A stretch of DNA of 37,718 nucleotides from Thamnocephalis sphaerospora (GCA_003614735.1 KZ992507.1:1-37718), one strand, 5' to 3'; shown: positions 10,192 to 21,465, counted from the stretch's first letter. The notes: a model not told the origin generated them from the sequence alone. Numbers and translations are program-made.

Positions 10192-13010
10192 ATGGCGCGC
10201 AGCGGTAGGTCGGCGATAGAGTAATCTGCCTGTAACAGCGAAAGAGCAGCTCAGTGCACTCGACAGGTCGGCCCTTTGGAAAGCAAGGGGCAGAACAGTG
10301 CTGTTGCCGTTGTCGCTGGCATACGCTCGATTGCAAAAGCACGCGGACACGGAGTGACTGGTGTGCTCGTCTGCTGTGACCTCTAATTCACAGCTATCGC
10401 GCCACGACTCGTACGTTGCTAGCCGCCGAATACTATATCCGCAATCTGCCGGGTCTGACCGCAGACGAGACGTATAAGCAGTATGCAGGGTAGGCAGCCA
10501 AGCGCGAGGAACACTTTGAGCCGATAACTTAGCCTGCGCGGCAGACACATTGCGCTCAATGACAAGCATGAAAGTGAAATGTTTTTCTGGCTTATGACGC
10601 GGCGACACTTCCAGCCCAAAGACCGTCTGGTAATCTGGTTCAACGGCGGTAAGGGAATATCGCAGTAAACACACAGCGCTGGGCTCACGCGATAGTCCAA
10701 CGCCAAATGACATCTGGATAGGTCCGGGATGGTGAGTAGACGGGTGTTTGCACCAGTGTGGCGCGTCTTACTGACAGTGACGCCGCAAACTGTCAGCTCT
10801 AGGTAAAATGCTCGCGCAACCGCCGCCGCCGCCGCCCAATGAAGCGCCTATCTGACGGCTGCTGTTATAGCATGGACGGCGTATTTATGGAGACGGGGCC
10901 CTATCGGCCGCGTGCCGATGGAATGCTGGACATTAATCGCTTTAGCTGGCACGATAACGCTCACGTACTCTTTGGTGAGTGGGCGGCGGCACTCACATGC
11001 ATGCGTCGTGCAAGCCGTGCATTGGCTTACCGGTGGCGATGGCAGTGGACCAACCGATTGGCACCGGCTTCAGCTACACCAAGGACAAGTATTTTCACAC
11101 CACACTGCCCGGTGTGGCGCGTGATATGCGGACGTTTTTGCGCGAGTTTTTCAAGGTGTTTCCCGAGTATGCCGAGAGCGAGGTAAGAATGAGCCTTGAC
11201 GTTGACGGCTCGCATGCAAGCATGCTTAGGACGGTGCTTAGATCTACATGGCTGGAGAAAGTTACGCTGGCGTATACATACCCTACATTGCAAAAGAGCT
11301 GCTGGACGGCAACAAGAGGCCAAACACCGATCTCAAAGTCAATTTGGCCGGTCTAGCGCTGGGCAATCCCTGGCTGGATCCATACTCTCATGTAAGCGCA
11401 CACCGCAAATATTGCCATGTCCAACCAAACCAACATAATCTGCGCATCATCAGTACACCACCTATCTTGATTTTGCACAAAAGTACAATCTAATCGAAGG
11501 TCAATATCTGGTGAGCAGTCAGAGCAGCTGCGGTGTACTGGCAATCCACCGCCAGTGTCTTATGTCGTTGATGTAGGATCGCGCCAGAAATGTTGTCCAG
11601 CAATGTCTCCAAGAGTTTGCGCGCAATAGCAAGCGTATCAAGCTTGATGTATGCGAAAACATCTTCAACCAGATTCTTGAGTTTTCGTACAAAACGTGGG
11701 CAGCCCCTGTGTACAGGCGCGCGGTTGGCATGGCATACTGATCTGATCATTCGACACTCATCAACAGCGAGACCAACGGAACCAAGTCCTGCATGAACAT
11801 CTACGACAAGCGGCTGCGAGACCCGTACCCAGAGTGCGGCATGGCATGGCCACCTATTCTGCCACACATGTATGCCTATCTTGCGGTAAGCTGGCTAAAA
11901 CGACATCCGAATGTACTCGCTCTCTTATACTCTGATCGCAACACAGCGCACCGATGTTGTCGAGGCCATCCATGCACAAGGAAAGAAAAAGGTTTGGGTC
12001 GAGTGCGACCCGGACGTTATGAAATATCTAAGCGACAATGATAGCCCGTCATCACACTTGGTAAGGCAAAGGAATGTGGTGCATTCTACGAATCATTGCT
12101 CACCCGAATTACGCAAAGCTTCTTCCCGATCTTCTTAAGCAAATACGCGTACTGCTGTTTAGGTAGGAGTGCTACACCACCAGCCAATCTATGTCGCACC
12201 GCATATATCGTGGCTAATATGGGCTGCAATAGTGGCGACCAGGATGTCCTGTGCAATCACCTGGGAACAGAGCTGGCGATTGAGCGGCTGACGTGGAATG
12301 GCGCTACCGGATTCCAGGTGTGTAGCGCGTGTACATTTTAAGACGCAGGACCCAGAGATCAACTAATACATGCTGCGCAATAATCAGGACGCACCGCGAA
12401 AGCTATGGAGCATCGACGACAAGCCCGCCGGCCTGTGGCAGGAAAGTCGTAATTTGACCTATGCGCGTATCTTCAACGGCAGCCACATGGTAGCCGTGGA
12501 TAAGACACGCGAGACATACGATATGATCAACCGATTCATGGGCATGACCAGCAACGGACTGGCTTCAGTGGTACATGGCAAGGTAAGGGTAGTGATGCTA
12601 ATGCGCCATACTGCAGCACTATGTTCACAGGCACATATGTTGCAATCAAAGGCACACATCAATGCAAACGGCGATGTCGTGCTATCAGACGGCCGAAAAC
12701 CAGCCAGCGGCATACTGTAAGTAGCTTGGGTACAGCAAGTGCTACGCAATCAAACTCTTGGGCTAACCGGTACTACGAATGCCTCGTGCGCTGCAGTGTT
12801 CCAATTGTAATGGCTGCCAGTATTTTGGGTCTAGCAATCTTGGCTGGGCTGCTTGTTCTGCTGCGTAAACGCGGTCGCTTAGTGAGGCAAAAGAGCACTG
12901 TTGAGGCACAGGCGCTGATGCTTGACGCTGATCAGGACCGTATGCATGTCGGCAGCAACGGGAACGCACACGACTGCGAAGCCGCCCTGGAGCTCGCTGA
13001 TCGGGCTTGA
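10192..13010 (+). CDS. KEX1: Kex1-type serine carboxypeptidase, membrane-anchored
   Basis: A Golgi protease that trims C-terminal Lys/Arg left after Kex2 cleavage. The firm part has exons 10394-10489, 10545-10648, 10722-10731, 10797-10802, 10871-10974, 11046-11182, 11242-11391, 11454-11510, 11577-11695, 11768-11885, 11947-12060, 12119-12162, 12233-12317, 12388-12582, 12631-12716 and 12797-13010. The phases join to YYIRNLPGL...YAGHI, the oxyanion motif GGPGCSSMDG, DQPIGTGFSY, the Ser in GESYAG, LNP-type GNPWLDP, RLRDPYPECGMAWP, the Asp in FSGDQDVLCN and the His in NGSHMVAVDK. The last exon encodes a membrane helix (VMAASILGLAILAGLLVLL) and a short cytosolic tail. The 5' end is uncertain: an ATG at 10192 with exons 10192-10204 and 10284-10353 would add a signal-like MARSARGRTVLLPLSLAYA but needs a 40-nt intron. 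573 aa on that model. Confidence 0.94.
10722..10731 (+). other. KEX1: 10-nt microexon of KEX1
   Basis: GTCCGGGATG lies between a TAG acceptor and a GTGAGT donor. It supplies G-P-G and two bases of Cys in the conserved GGPGCSS motif, and no other exon offers these residues in phase. Confidence 0.88.
10797..10802 (+). other. KEX1: 6-nt microexon of KEX1
   Basis: CTCTAG lies between ...TGTCAG and GTAAAA. It completes the Cys codon, gives one Ser and two bases of the next Ser; the following exon at 10871 begins with C then ATG GAC GGC. Without it the conserved GCSSMDG cannot be built. Confidence 0.85.
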
Positions 13011-13154
13011 GAAGCGAGGCATTACGCCTGCAAACTCGGACAGCAATCACATTATTTGCTATTACATTATAGATATTTAGTTTACTCGGGATGCTATTGC
13101 AGCACAGCGCAAAAACGCGCTATCTGCTTTCTTCGATGTTACAAGTGATGCTAC

Positions 13155-15613
13155 TTACGGGTGTTGGGTGTTTGATTTAGCACTGCGGGCCGAAACGTCG
13201 TGCTGGCGCACGTAGCGCGCATAAGTGTGCTGGTACATCAACTGCCAGACTTCCCATCGGGCTTCCTCAAACATATCTGCTGTCCAGTCGTCCCGTTCTG
13301 CGCGCTCTTCGATGCGCCTGCGCACGGCATAGGAGATGTTTACTTCAAACGGTGCGTCTGGCTGTAGAAACGCCCGGTAGATATTGTAAAGCTCCTGCCG
13401 AGTCTGCGGCGAGCAAAGCAGCGTGCTGGGCGTGGTACTGTGTCGGCTGCCTTGCCGCTGTTGCTGTTGTTGCTGCTGCTGTTGTGCTCGTCTTCCATCC
13501 GCCTCCTCGTAGATGCGGCGACAGCGATCGTAGAACAGCGGGTTTTCAACGCTAAACTCGTTCACTGCAAACTGACAAAAGTGCTCAAAGTCCTTTGGCT
13601 GATGCAGAAGACGAGAAAACGCGGCCTCGGAGGTGCGCTCCGGTGCCACGCGGGCAAAGAACCAGATGGCTGCGGCTGGTGCCACGACGGTTATTAGGTG
13701 TGCGCCGACCAGGTAAGCGCTGAGCCAGTTACCAAGAGGGCTAAGGTATGACAACGTCTCGCCTACTGCCGGCACGCTCGAGGCGACTGTGTACGTAACC
13801 ATGCACGCTGCGCCCAGTAGGCTAACGCCGTTGAGCTCTGCAAATATGCCGTACGCGTCCACACAGCGACGCAATACAAGCATGAAAATGGGCAGTGCGA
13901 TAAGCGAATAGACCAGGGTGATCGTGTACATCGGATAGAATACGAAGCTGCTGTGACACTTGAGAGTATCGCGGGTGTTACGCAGTTCCGTATCGCTGAC
14001 AATGTACATGCACGTTGCAATGGCTAGATGCACGGCTATCAGTACCGAGATAATCGAGATAATCCAGCGGGTAGACATCCACGAGCGATGACGATAGCAA
14101 AAGTCGCGATCAAGCACCTCAAACACGCCGTCCACATTCTGTGCGACCAGCGGACTCTTTTGCAAATACATGGCCATCATGGACCGTCGCGGAGACAGTC
14201 GCGGAGACAGCCCCGGTGCACTGTAAAGCGAGTCACCGGTGCCAGGCGGTGATTCAACCTCGGGGCTCAAGTATGCCGTCGACGGTATGTTTGTCGTCGA
14301 AAAAGTACATGATCCTATTGTGGAGGGCTTTCGAGTGTGCGTGTTTGTACTGCTGCCGGATACCCGCCTTGCACCCGGCATACTCGGCTGTTCTTTTATA
14401 TGCTGTAGAGAGATGGACGGGCGAAGCAGACCACGGCTGGATGTTTGGCTGGAGCGGTAAGAGTTGGCAACACTGCCGGTGTCGCCGTCAGCTAGCATAG
14501 CCCCTCCACGGGACTCAACTTGCAGCGAGAAGGACATGGGTGTATTCGCGGTAGCAGGCCTCAGAAGCAAATGCTCTGATGACGAAACACCCCAATGAGA
14601 GGCCGATGTACTCTGCTGCGATCCCTCGCCAAACGTCGACCACGAGTGCGTTCGCATGGATGCAGTCGGCCCATTGCCACCTGGACCATTGCTGGCACAA
14701 AACGGCGCTTGCAGCTGCTCGCCATGATTCTGTGTGTTAGACGGAGCTTGCCGACGGACACTTGACAAGCCAAATGATACGCTTGACAAACGTCTTAGGA
14801 TGGGTGTTCCAAGCGCTGTAGCAGACTTTTGCTGAAATGAAGCCATGGCAGCCAGCAACTTGACACGCGTGCGACGATGCAGAAACAGCAAGCGCCAGTA
14901 TCTGCACATGCGCCATTAGTGGCATCGTCAGTCAGCGCCTAGCCGTTTGCAGCGCACAGTGACGCAAGCTGCTTACTTTCCGGCCAACGACATCCACCAG
15001 AGCGGCCAGAAGATGTACTCGACATAGAGGCTGACCCAGCAGGGAAGCCATCCGTTCCGTGCGTTTTGGATTAGATAAAAAACCGTCAACACGGTGGTGG
15101 CCGTAACACCCAGCGTTGTCAACGGGATAGACCGATGCTGAAGCGCAGGATCGCGCCGAAGCAGAGCAAAGCACAGTGTCGACAGCAGCGCCAACAGCAA
15201 CCAGCAGCCTGCTACGACACAATACAAGATATTGAACTTCATGGTTGGTGCCAGAATGTTACTGCTGGCAGCTAGGAGAAAGTGTAGCGAGAACCAGTTC
15301 ACGCTAGATCTGCCGAAGCAAAAATGATGGCTGCCACTAGCTCTGCTGTGACGCCAAGGGGGTACATCCAGCGCCCTTGCGTCAGGCTATTCTCCGCAAA
15401 AGTGTCGGTGCAATAGTCCTGCCACGGCTCAACCGGGAGCAAGTCTGTAGCAATATGCGTGCAAACTAAAGGACTAGGATATTGAAGGGATTTATGCGGA
15501 CAAGTGTAGGTTGGCGGCGGTGGTAGAGGAGAATCAGAGTAGAAGGAGCGCAGTAGCGTGGCAGCGGCGCTTGTGGAGTCGGCGGGGTCTTTGTCGTCTA
15601 CCATCTGTCGCAA
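13155..15613 (-). CDS. Multi-pass membrane protein with C-terminal RGS domain
   Basis: Probably a receptor-like regulator that speeds GTP hydrolysis on a G-alpha subunit at the plasma membrane. Proposed exons 15613-15303, 15261-14977 and 14901-13155 (780 aa). The second intron (75 nt) is solid; the first is only 41 nt but keeps frame and joins two hydrophobic segments. Order: extracellular-like segment with several Cys; four hydrophobic helices ending WPLWWMSLAG and the basic YWRLLFLHRRTRVK; a Ser/Thr-rich loop of some 240 residues; four more helices (for example WIISIISVLIAVHLAIA); then RGS at about residue 590-770 with FEHFCQFAVNEFSVENPLFY and a final YARYV. A polyglutamine run interrupts the RGS domain between its early and late helices. 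The true N-terminus may lie further upstream. It converges with KEX1, 144 bases away. Confidence 0.85.
13456..13487. repeat. CAG-type tract coding polyglutamine inside the RGS domain
   Basis: Mixed CAA/CAG codons on the minus strand give about nine glutamines in the loop between the first RGS helices and the TRQELYNIYRAF helix. Confidence 0.85.
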
Positions 15614-16679
15614 AGTCTGATGCCAATTTGGGTATCACCGAACACGGTGGCTGCGCAAACAGCGCTTAAATGAGCAGTGTTTGTCTGATTGCGGTGACTG
15701 GTACTCCCTAGCCAGCACGCTGCACACCAGCCAGGGAAGCCGCTGCAACAATGTCCAGTGCTACCTTGGTAAAGAGGTGCTGAGCAGAATGTGTGCTTAT
15801 GACCGAACAAATCAAACTGTAACTACTGTGGCACTTGTTTCAATTACGATTACGCGTCTTGTACACTCCGCTTGAGTGCAACTTTGCCGGATGTCTTTGT
15901 TCAGGCCACGTTGGACAGCCAGCGCACAGTCCCAACTTGAGCTCGGCCGGATAAACAGCTGCCATGCGGCTAAGGTGTACGGCCGCAAGCCGGGTGACCA
16001 AGTCATAACAGGCGAGCATTGTTACTGCACTGGACGTGCAGCTAGCATCGCGCCAACGAGTCAGCCTGCGGCGATAAAGGGCAGCAAGCGACAGATCAGT
16101 GTTGCGTCGGCATGGTGCGCTGTCAGCATGCTAAGGCCCAAGCGGAAGACCACGGCTTGAATGTGATACCATGCGTCCAGGCGGAGCCAAACAGTGACGT
16201 AGACGGGCAGATGCCTATAGCGCCGATTCGCACGCCGCTTTAGAGCTTGCGACGCGTGCGTGCATGCGGACATGTTGGTGGGAATGGCCGGCAATGTGAA
16301 TTTGCTCATACTCATGTTTAAGTAGCGCACATGGGCATTTGCCGCTCCGCCATTCGCCATCAACGGATCATCAGCCGATGGCTGGCGGAACAGCAGTTTG
16401 GCACACTGACCGACACGACCATGCTATTGCGCAGGCGCCGCTCTCATTACCTCGCAACCAGGTCTTTCCACCGCAGCCCTATTCCTCAGCCGTTTGCCCT
16501 TTGCGCGCGCCGCGTCTCGCCCTGCTTGGTGTTGTGTACCTGTCTCCAGTCCTGCCCGCAAGCCCCACTGTGATTCCTGCGTCATCGCCTGCCTCGTTCC
16601 TGCACCGCCCCTGCACCGCCCGCATTTGTCCGGCTGTTAAAAGACCGTCGTTTAGTCACCGGGCCCCAGGATCGCTTAT
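15614..16679. other. Unassigned divergent region between the RGS gene and the aminotransferase
   Basis: About 1.07 kb. The minus strand has overlapping open stretches at 16061-16363 and 15812-16006, and a third frame around 15840-16140 reading on through the same bases with Cys and Pro-rich coding-like sequence. I could not connect these into a convincing exon chain or recognise a family. They may be 5' exons of the RGS gene (signal peptide and ectodomain) or chance. Confidence 0.4.
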
Positions 16680-17877
16680 ATGCTACGTCTTTCACTCCAC
16701 AAGCCCCTTGTGTCGTCGCTTGTCGCTAGCTCAACGGGAAGAACATCGCGCATCGCGTTTGTCAACACTCCCAATCGCTCGTTCAGCGCCACCATTCGTA
16801 CCATGGATTCGCTAAAGTCCAAGCCTGTGCTGCCCCGTGGTAGGTAGCTGTGCACGCTCCGTTCTAGCGCGTCTTGTCCTCATGTCTGCCGTTCGCTTAC
16901 AGAGCCGACCGCGGAAGGTGCCCCACCCAGCGGCGGTAGCAACGGCAACGGCAAGGTGCTGCACGCTAGCAGCATCAACCCCAATATCCAGCGCGTGCAG
17001 TACGCCGTGCGCGGCGAGCTGGCTATTCGTGCCGAGAAGCTCAACGTGGTAGGCAGCACTCGTGCATGACGTGTATATATGTGTTATGCGATGACGGGAC
17101 TGCATGCCCAATCTGCAGGACTTGTACCACATCCAAGTTGGACAGCGCTAACAGGGTCTGTGTGGCATGGCGCGTACAGGAGCTGGCCGCTGGCAAGAAG
17201 CTGCCGTTCAGCCGCGTGGTCAACTGCAACATCGGCAATCCGCAGCAACTGAACCAGAAACCGATCACCTTCTTCCGACAGGTGGCTGCTCTCACCGAGT
17301 TCCCGGCGCTTTTGGAGCCAGAGAACCGCCAGCGGCTGGCGGGTCTCTTTCCCGAGGATACGTTTGAGCGCGCCGAAACCATCCTAAAGGGTATTGGCAG
17401 CCCCAGCATTGGCGCGTACAGCCATTCTCAGGGTGTGTGTGAAGTGTGCCGGTGTCGCGTGCGAGTCCGCCAACGCTGACCCTGGGACGATCATGTTCAG
17501 GTATCCCTTACATCCGCCGCAGCGTGGCCAAGTTCATTCAAGGTATGGCCCAGGCTGCGTCACGATACTGCGGTACTGCGTACCTTTGCAATGCTAATCC
17601 ATTGGACGCTCTGCCGTAGAGCGCGATGGCCATCCGACCGACGCCAACAACATCTTTTTGACTACTGGGTAGGTGAACCTGTACTGGGTGGAGAGGCACT
17701 CTCGGTTGGAACTGCAACAAGCTAACATGACTTTTGCAGTGCATCGGCTGGTGTGCAGATGGTCATCAACTTCCTCATTCAGAACCCCAATGTTGGCGTA
17801 AGTAATGCAGAAGGGAGCACCAAGCGCTGTGGCATGCTAACTCCAGAGATTCTTTACAGGTTCTTATCCCCATTCCT
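16680..17877 (+). CDS. Alanine aminotransferase, N-terminal half only
   Basis: PLP enzyme exchanging amino groups between alanine and 2-oxoglutarate. Exons 16680-16839, 16903-17048, 17180-17432, 17501-17542, 17620-17668, 17740-17797 and a last one from 17860. The first ATG gives a basic, Ser-rich, acid-free leader MLRLSLHKPLVSSL... with RSFSATIRT before a second in-frame ATG at 16803 (MDSLKS), so a mitochondrial form and a cytosolic form are both possible. Family blocks: INPNIQRVQYAVRGELAIRA, NIGNPQQLNQKPITFFRQV, GAYSHSQGIPYIRRSVAKFI, NNIFLTTGASAGVQ and VLIPIP at 17860-17877. At that point ALT proteins continue QYPLY, but here the frame turns into Arg/Pro-rich sequence that is antisense to the neighbouring minus-strand gene. 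The whole C-terminal half, including the PLP lysine, is missing from the window. Rearrangement or assembly join; see findings. Confidence 0.9.
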
Positions 17878-20145
17878 CGTCGTCCTCATCGTCGTTTTCG
17901 TCCCCGTTCCGGCTGTCCTGACTGCCGCGCAGCGCACCAAGAGAGCGTGCATTGCGTGCCATCAGCTTATCGCCGCCATGGGCGGACGGCAGTGTTTGAG
18001 AACGCGCGCTCGCCGCAGCCCGACCGGCGCCAGCATCTGCAGACACGCCACTCTCCTCGCGCACCGAGTCTAGGCCCGAGTTGAGCGACACCTGCTTTTT
18101 CACGGCCGCACGACGTCCGGACGTTAGGTCGTCTGGACCTGTGCTGCGCAGAAACTCGTAGAGCGTCTCGCCCTTGCGCCGCGGCCGACCATTGTCATCC
18201 AGATCGTCGTCGCTCAAGTCGCTGATATCGTCCATATCGGCGGGCACACCCTTGGGCGAAGATGCCGTGCCATTGGCAGACGATGTGCCCAGACTAGCAC
18301 GCCGCCCGGTCAGCAGACTGGTATTGGGCTTTTGCGCCTCACGCGGACGGAAGCGCGCGACATTCTTGGCATCCTCGATGCTGTTGAGCCGATTAGGCGT
18401 TAGCGACACCTTGATGGTGTCTTTGCCGCGCAGTAGATCCTCGAATTCCATCGGCTACACATGACGCAGCACAATGGTCAGAGCAGACTGCTACGCCGGT
18501 GCCATCCCGCCCGACCGGTACCTACCGCATCGTTGGAGCTGGCCGATGCTGGGCCGTTGCCCATGACACGCCACACTTCACCGCTGCCACTTTCGATAGA
18601 CAACTTTGGCGATGCAACGTCGGTGCTGCCGCGACTAACGCTAACGCGCGGCGTGTTACCACCATTCACATTGCCGCTACCAAACGACTGTCTGCGTTCA
18701 GTGTGATGCCGATCGTGTGTGGCAGTCTGCAGCAGAGGGCTGTTGTTGCCCTTGGCATTTGATGCCATCCACTGTGAAACTTTGCCTGTGCCGTGATTGG
18801 TCAGCACCATGCGTTGGTCGTGGCAGTGGTGCCATGCTCACCGTTTGGACTACCAGGAGCGCTGGCATTGCTGCCAACATTGCTGTCGTCCGGGCTGAGA
18901 TGAATCTGGGGCGGGGCGGCCTTGGGTGTAAATGACGAGTTTACGGGCGAGGCGGGCGAGGCCTTCAATACGCGCTGGAAATAGGAAAGTGGCATCACGT
19001 GGCCCGACGCAAGATAACAAGCAGGAAACAGCAGAAGCAGTGTAGAGCGTGAATATAATGTCGTAGTAGTAGTAGCAGCAGCAGCAGCAGTAGCAGTAGC
19101 AGTAGCAGTCATAGTCGTCACCGTCATCACACACACGTGCCGCTGGGCAAACGTCTATCCTTTCCCGTTGGCTGGCTCCTCATCTCACAAGGAAACGTGG
19201 TAGACGACAGTGACCTTGAGGATAGGCGCATCGCAGTGCCGACAATGTAGCAAAGGCGTGGCGACCAGTAGACGACATTGTCGCACATATTCACGCGCTG
19301 CTCAAGTCGGTCGCGAAGGCACATGCGTGTGCCACGCAGATCTTACCAAGCGCCATCCGCATACACTGCACATCACCCAACACCCAACCGCATCAGCGCC
19401 TACCTTGAGCGTCTCGTGCACGGTCGTTGCCAGGAAAAAGTGGCCGAGGGTAGCGTCGCTAGCGAGAACATTGTAGACGTCTTGCATGCGCACCAGGCTG
19501 CGCTCTTTGCGTACAGAGAGATGAGCTGCTCCACGCATGACATGCATGCCGATAAACTCCACCGCAGTGGCCAGAAAGGCCGCCGAGGCAGTATCAACTA
19601 GCTCCGCATTCCAGAAAGCCTGGAATCCGACTGCGTCACCACCCAGTGTGCTATAGCAGAGGCAGCGCGCGCGCAAAAGACGCGCAAATGACGTGGGCGT
19701 TGAAGCGTCAATACCGACGGCAGCAGCGTCCATAGCCAGCTGTTCTGCCGTGGGCATCCTGGGCGACTGTAGCTGCTGGTTGACGGCAATGGCCGCGGCT
19801 GCCAGCAGCTCTGTGTGCAGCGGTCCTGCCGGCAGCACCATGGCCAGTGTCTGCTTGAGCTGCTCCAGTCTGACCTGCGGTAGACCCGGCGTGGATCGGA
19901 GAGTGGCAAACAGCTGTTCCGCGCAGTGCTGCACGAGTTCGTCCAGGAACGCATTGACAGTCTGCAGCGTCTCGGTTGTCGGCTTCACCTTGCCGCACTG
20001 GGCGACAATGGACTTTGCCGCGCGCGGCGATACATAACGCACTTCTATGGACGCGAAGACGGCATAAGCGCCTGGCTCGCACGGCGCGCCGTGTCCGCTG
20101 CCACCACCCACCTGTTTCGCTAAACAGCTTTGCAGACGCCGACAT
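17864..20145 (-). CDS. Gene A: double histone-fold-like protein with disordered tail and EFEDL/SLT motif
   Basis: Not a named family to me. Proposed exons 20145-20112, 20044-19404, 18974-18842, 18785-18526 and 18454-17864 (about 555 aa). The start MSASAKLFSET joins through a 67-nt phase-1 intron to VRYVSPRAAKSIVAQ. Residues 12-225 are helical: a first half with VNAFLDELVQHCAEQ, a second with ATAVEFIGMHVMRG and MQDVYNVLASDATLGHFF, laid out like the H2A alpha2-alphaC region. A Ser/Pro/Asn-rich tail follows, then at the start of the last exon PMEFEDLLRGKDTIKVSLTP, later YEFLRSTGPDDL, and an acidic C-terminus DENDDEDDEEWG. The second intron is long (429 nt) and may hide a further small exon. The same layout occurs in gene B. 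Its stop codon overlaps the last aminotransferase exon on the other strand. Function unknown; the histone fold suggests chromatin or a protein dimer (inference). Confidence 0.72.
19058..19112. repeat. TAG/CAG-type triplet repeat in gene A intron 2
   Basis: Plus-strand run of GTA, GCA and AGCAGT units in three blocks. It sits within the 429-nt intron of gene A, in the coding-strand pyrimidine-rich stretch before the acceptor at 18975. Confidence 0.7.
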
Positions 20146-21465
20146 GGTGGCGAGCTAGGCGCAGTGCCGCGCAAGCGTGTATACAGACGTATCGAAAATC
20201 AAAAGCAGGCAGACACCTGGCAGACGGCTGGCGAGCAACAAGTTGAAGAAGCAAGATGGACTGGCGACGTATTACACCCTTTCCGCTTGCAGTGGCAGCC
20301 GGCGTATTATGTCGGTACGACTTGGACGTGCCACCAAACGAATGTGCTGCGGGACGCGGCAGATGAGACCACGTCGTAAAGTGGTTAAATTATAGCAGCA
20401 GGAGATGAGAATAAGGTAGATTGGTTAGTGTGTGTGTGTGTGTGCGGTGCAGTGTGAGGAGAGGACGAGTGCGCGCACAAGCGTCCACTCGACAGTACGG
20501 AGCGCCGTCGCAAGAGAAAGAGAGAGAGAGAGAATGGCCGAATAGAGAGCGAGAAGAAGAAGCGGCGAGCAAAGCAGGCAGGCGTAATGCCAGGCCAGGC
20601 GACCTGGATGGATATGGCGGCAGTTCACGTTGGTGTCTGACCAATAGTGGCACTGCGGCAATCCAATATGTGCCCACCGTCGACCTACCAAGATCGCGGA
20701 CCCCCGCCAACAACGCGTCGGGCACGATCCACCCGACGGCTAAGCCGTCTAGAACGGGCCAGCTGCCGGTTGGCCGGTGTGCATGTGTGCATGTGCGTGA
20801 CCGCTATCGCTGTTGCCACAAGTCACGTCGTGCATTGCCGCGCTGGCCAGCACTTGGCTGTCGCGCTCCGCCGAGGCTCTGGTGCACGCTGAGCGTGGTG
20901 GCTTGGGGCCGCTCAGACTCAGTATCACGGTGATGCCCAGGTAGACGAGTGTCGGTCACATAGCATGAATGCTGGACGGTGCAGTGGCCATGCGGTGACC
21001 ACCAGGGGTCATTTGCTACTTGGCTGAGAAAGCAAGTCGCACCACGCATGGTGGTGCATCGTCCACCTTGGCCGTCTCACCAGCGGTGGCCGCATGCACC
21101 CAGCTGCCCCCACACATGCACCCGCAGATTCAAGGCATCAGCGGGTCACGTCGGCTTGGCTTTCCCTCCCCAGCTTATGCGCCTACACTTGCGATACACG
21201 ACGCTAGATGTTATTATGACTGTAACACTCGTTAATGTAACTGAAACGGCTGCTGGAACGACAGTAGGCCGAGCGCTGCATCGGCCAGCATGCATACACG
21301 TCAGCAACAGAAAAGAAAAAGAGAATATAGAGATATGGTAGGGGATAGAGAGTAGGCGTGCATGGGGTGCAAGGCCAGTGCATTGGGATGCAGCGGCCGT
21401 CAAGACAAACTCGGACGCCCTTATCAGTGGCTGCTACAGTAGACGTCGCCGCAGATGCCGCCAGG
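20146..21465. other. Spacer upstream of gene A and downstream of gene B
   Basis: About 1.3 kb with no convincing gene. It carries a TG tract at 20428-20444 and an AG tract at about 20511-20534 (CA and CT on gene A's coding strand), and purine-rich sequence at about 21305-21350. Confidence 0.5.

Noticed and set aside
10186-10713. 175-codon minus-strand ORF over the KEX1 5' exons
   Set aside because: It runs antisense through exons whose plus-strand translation carries conserved carboxypeptidase motifs.
12716-12720. TAA at the end of the KEX1 exon as the true stop
   Set aside because: The TAA lies within a GTAAGT donor. Splicing to 12797 keeps phase, uses a good branch site (GGCTAACC) and adds the membrane anchor expected of Kex1.
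15812-16160. Plus-strand ORF 15876-16160 as a gene
   Set aside because: No start context, splice sites or family resemblance; the region is open in several frames on both strands.
17878-18080. Arg/Pro-rich continuation of the aminotransferase frame as a genuine domain
   Set aside because: It is exactly the antisense of gene A's acidic and Ser-rich C-terminus, and alanine aminotransferases have nothing like it.
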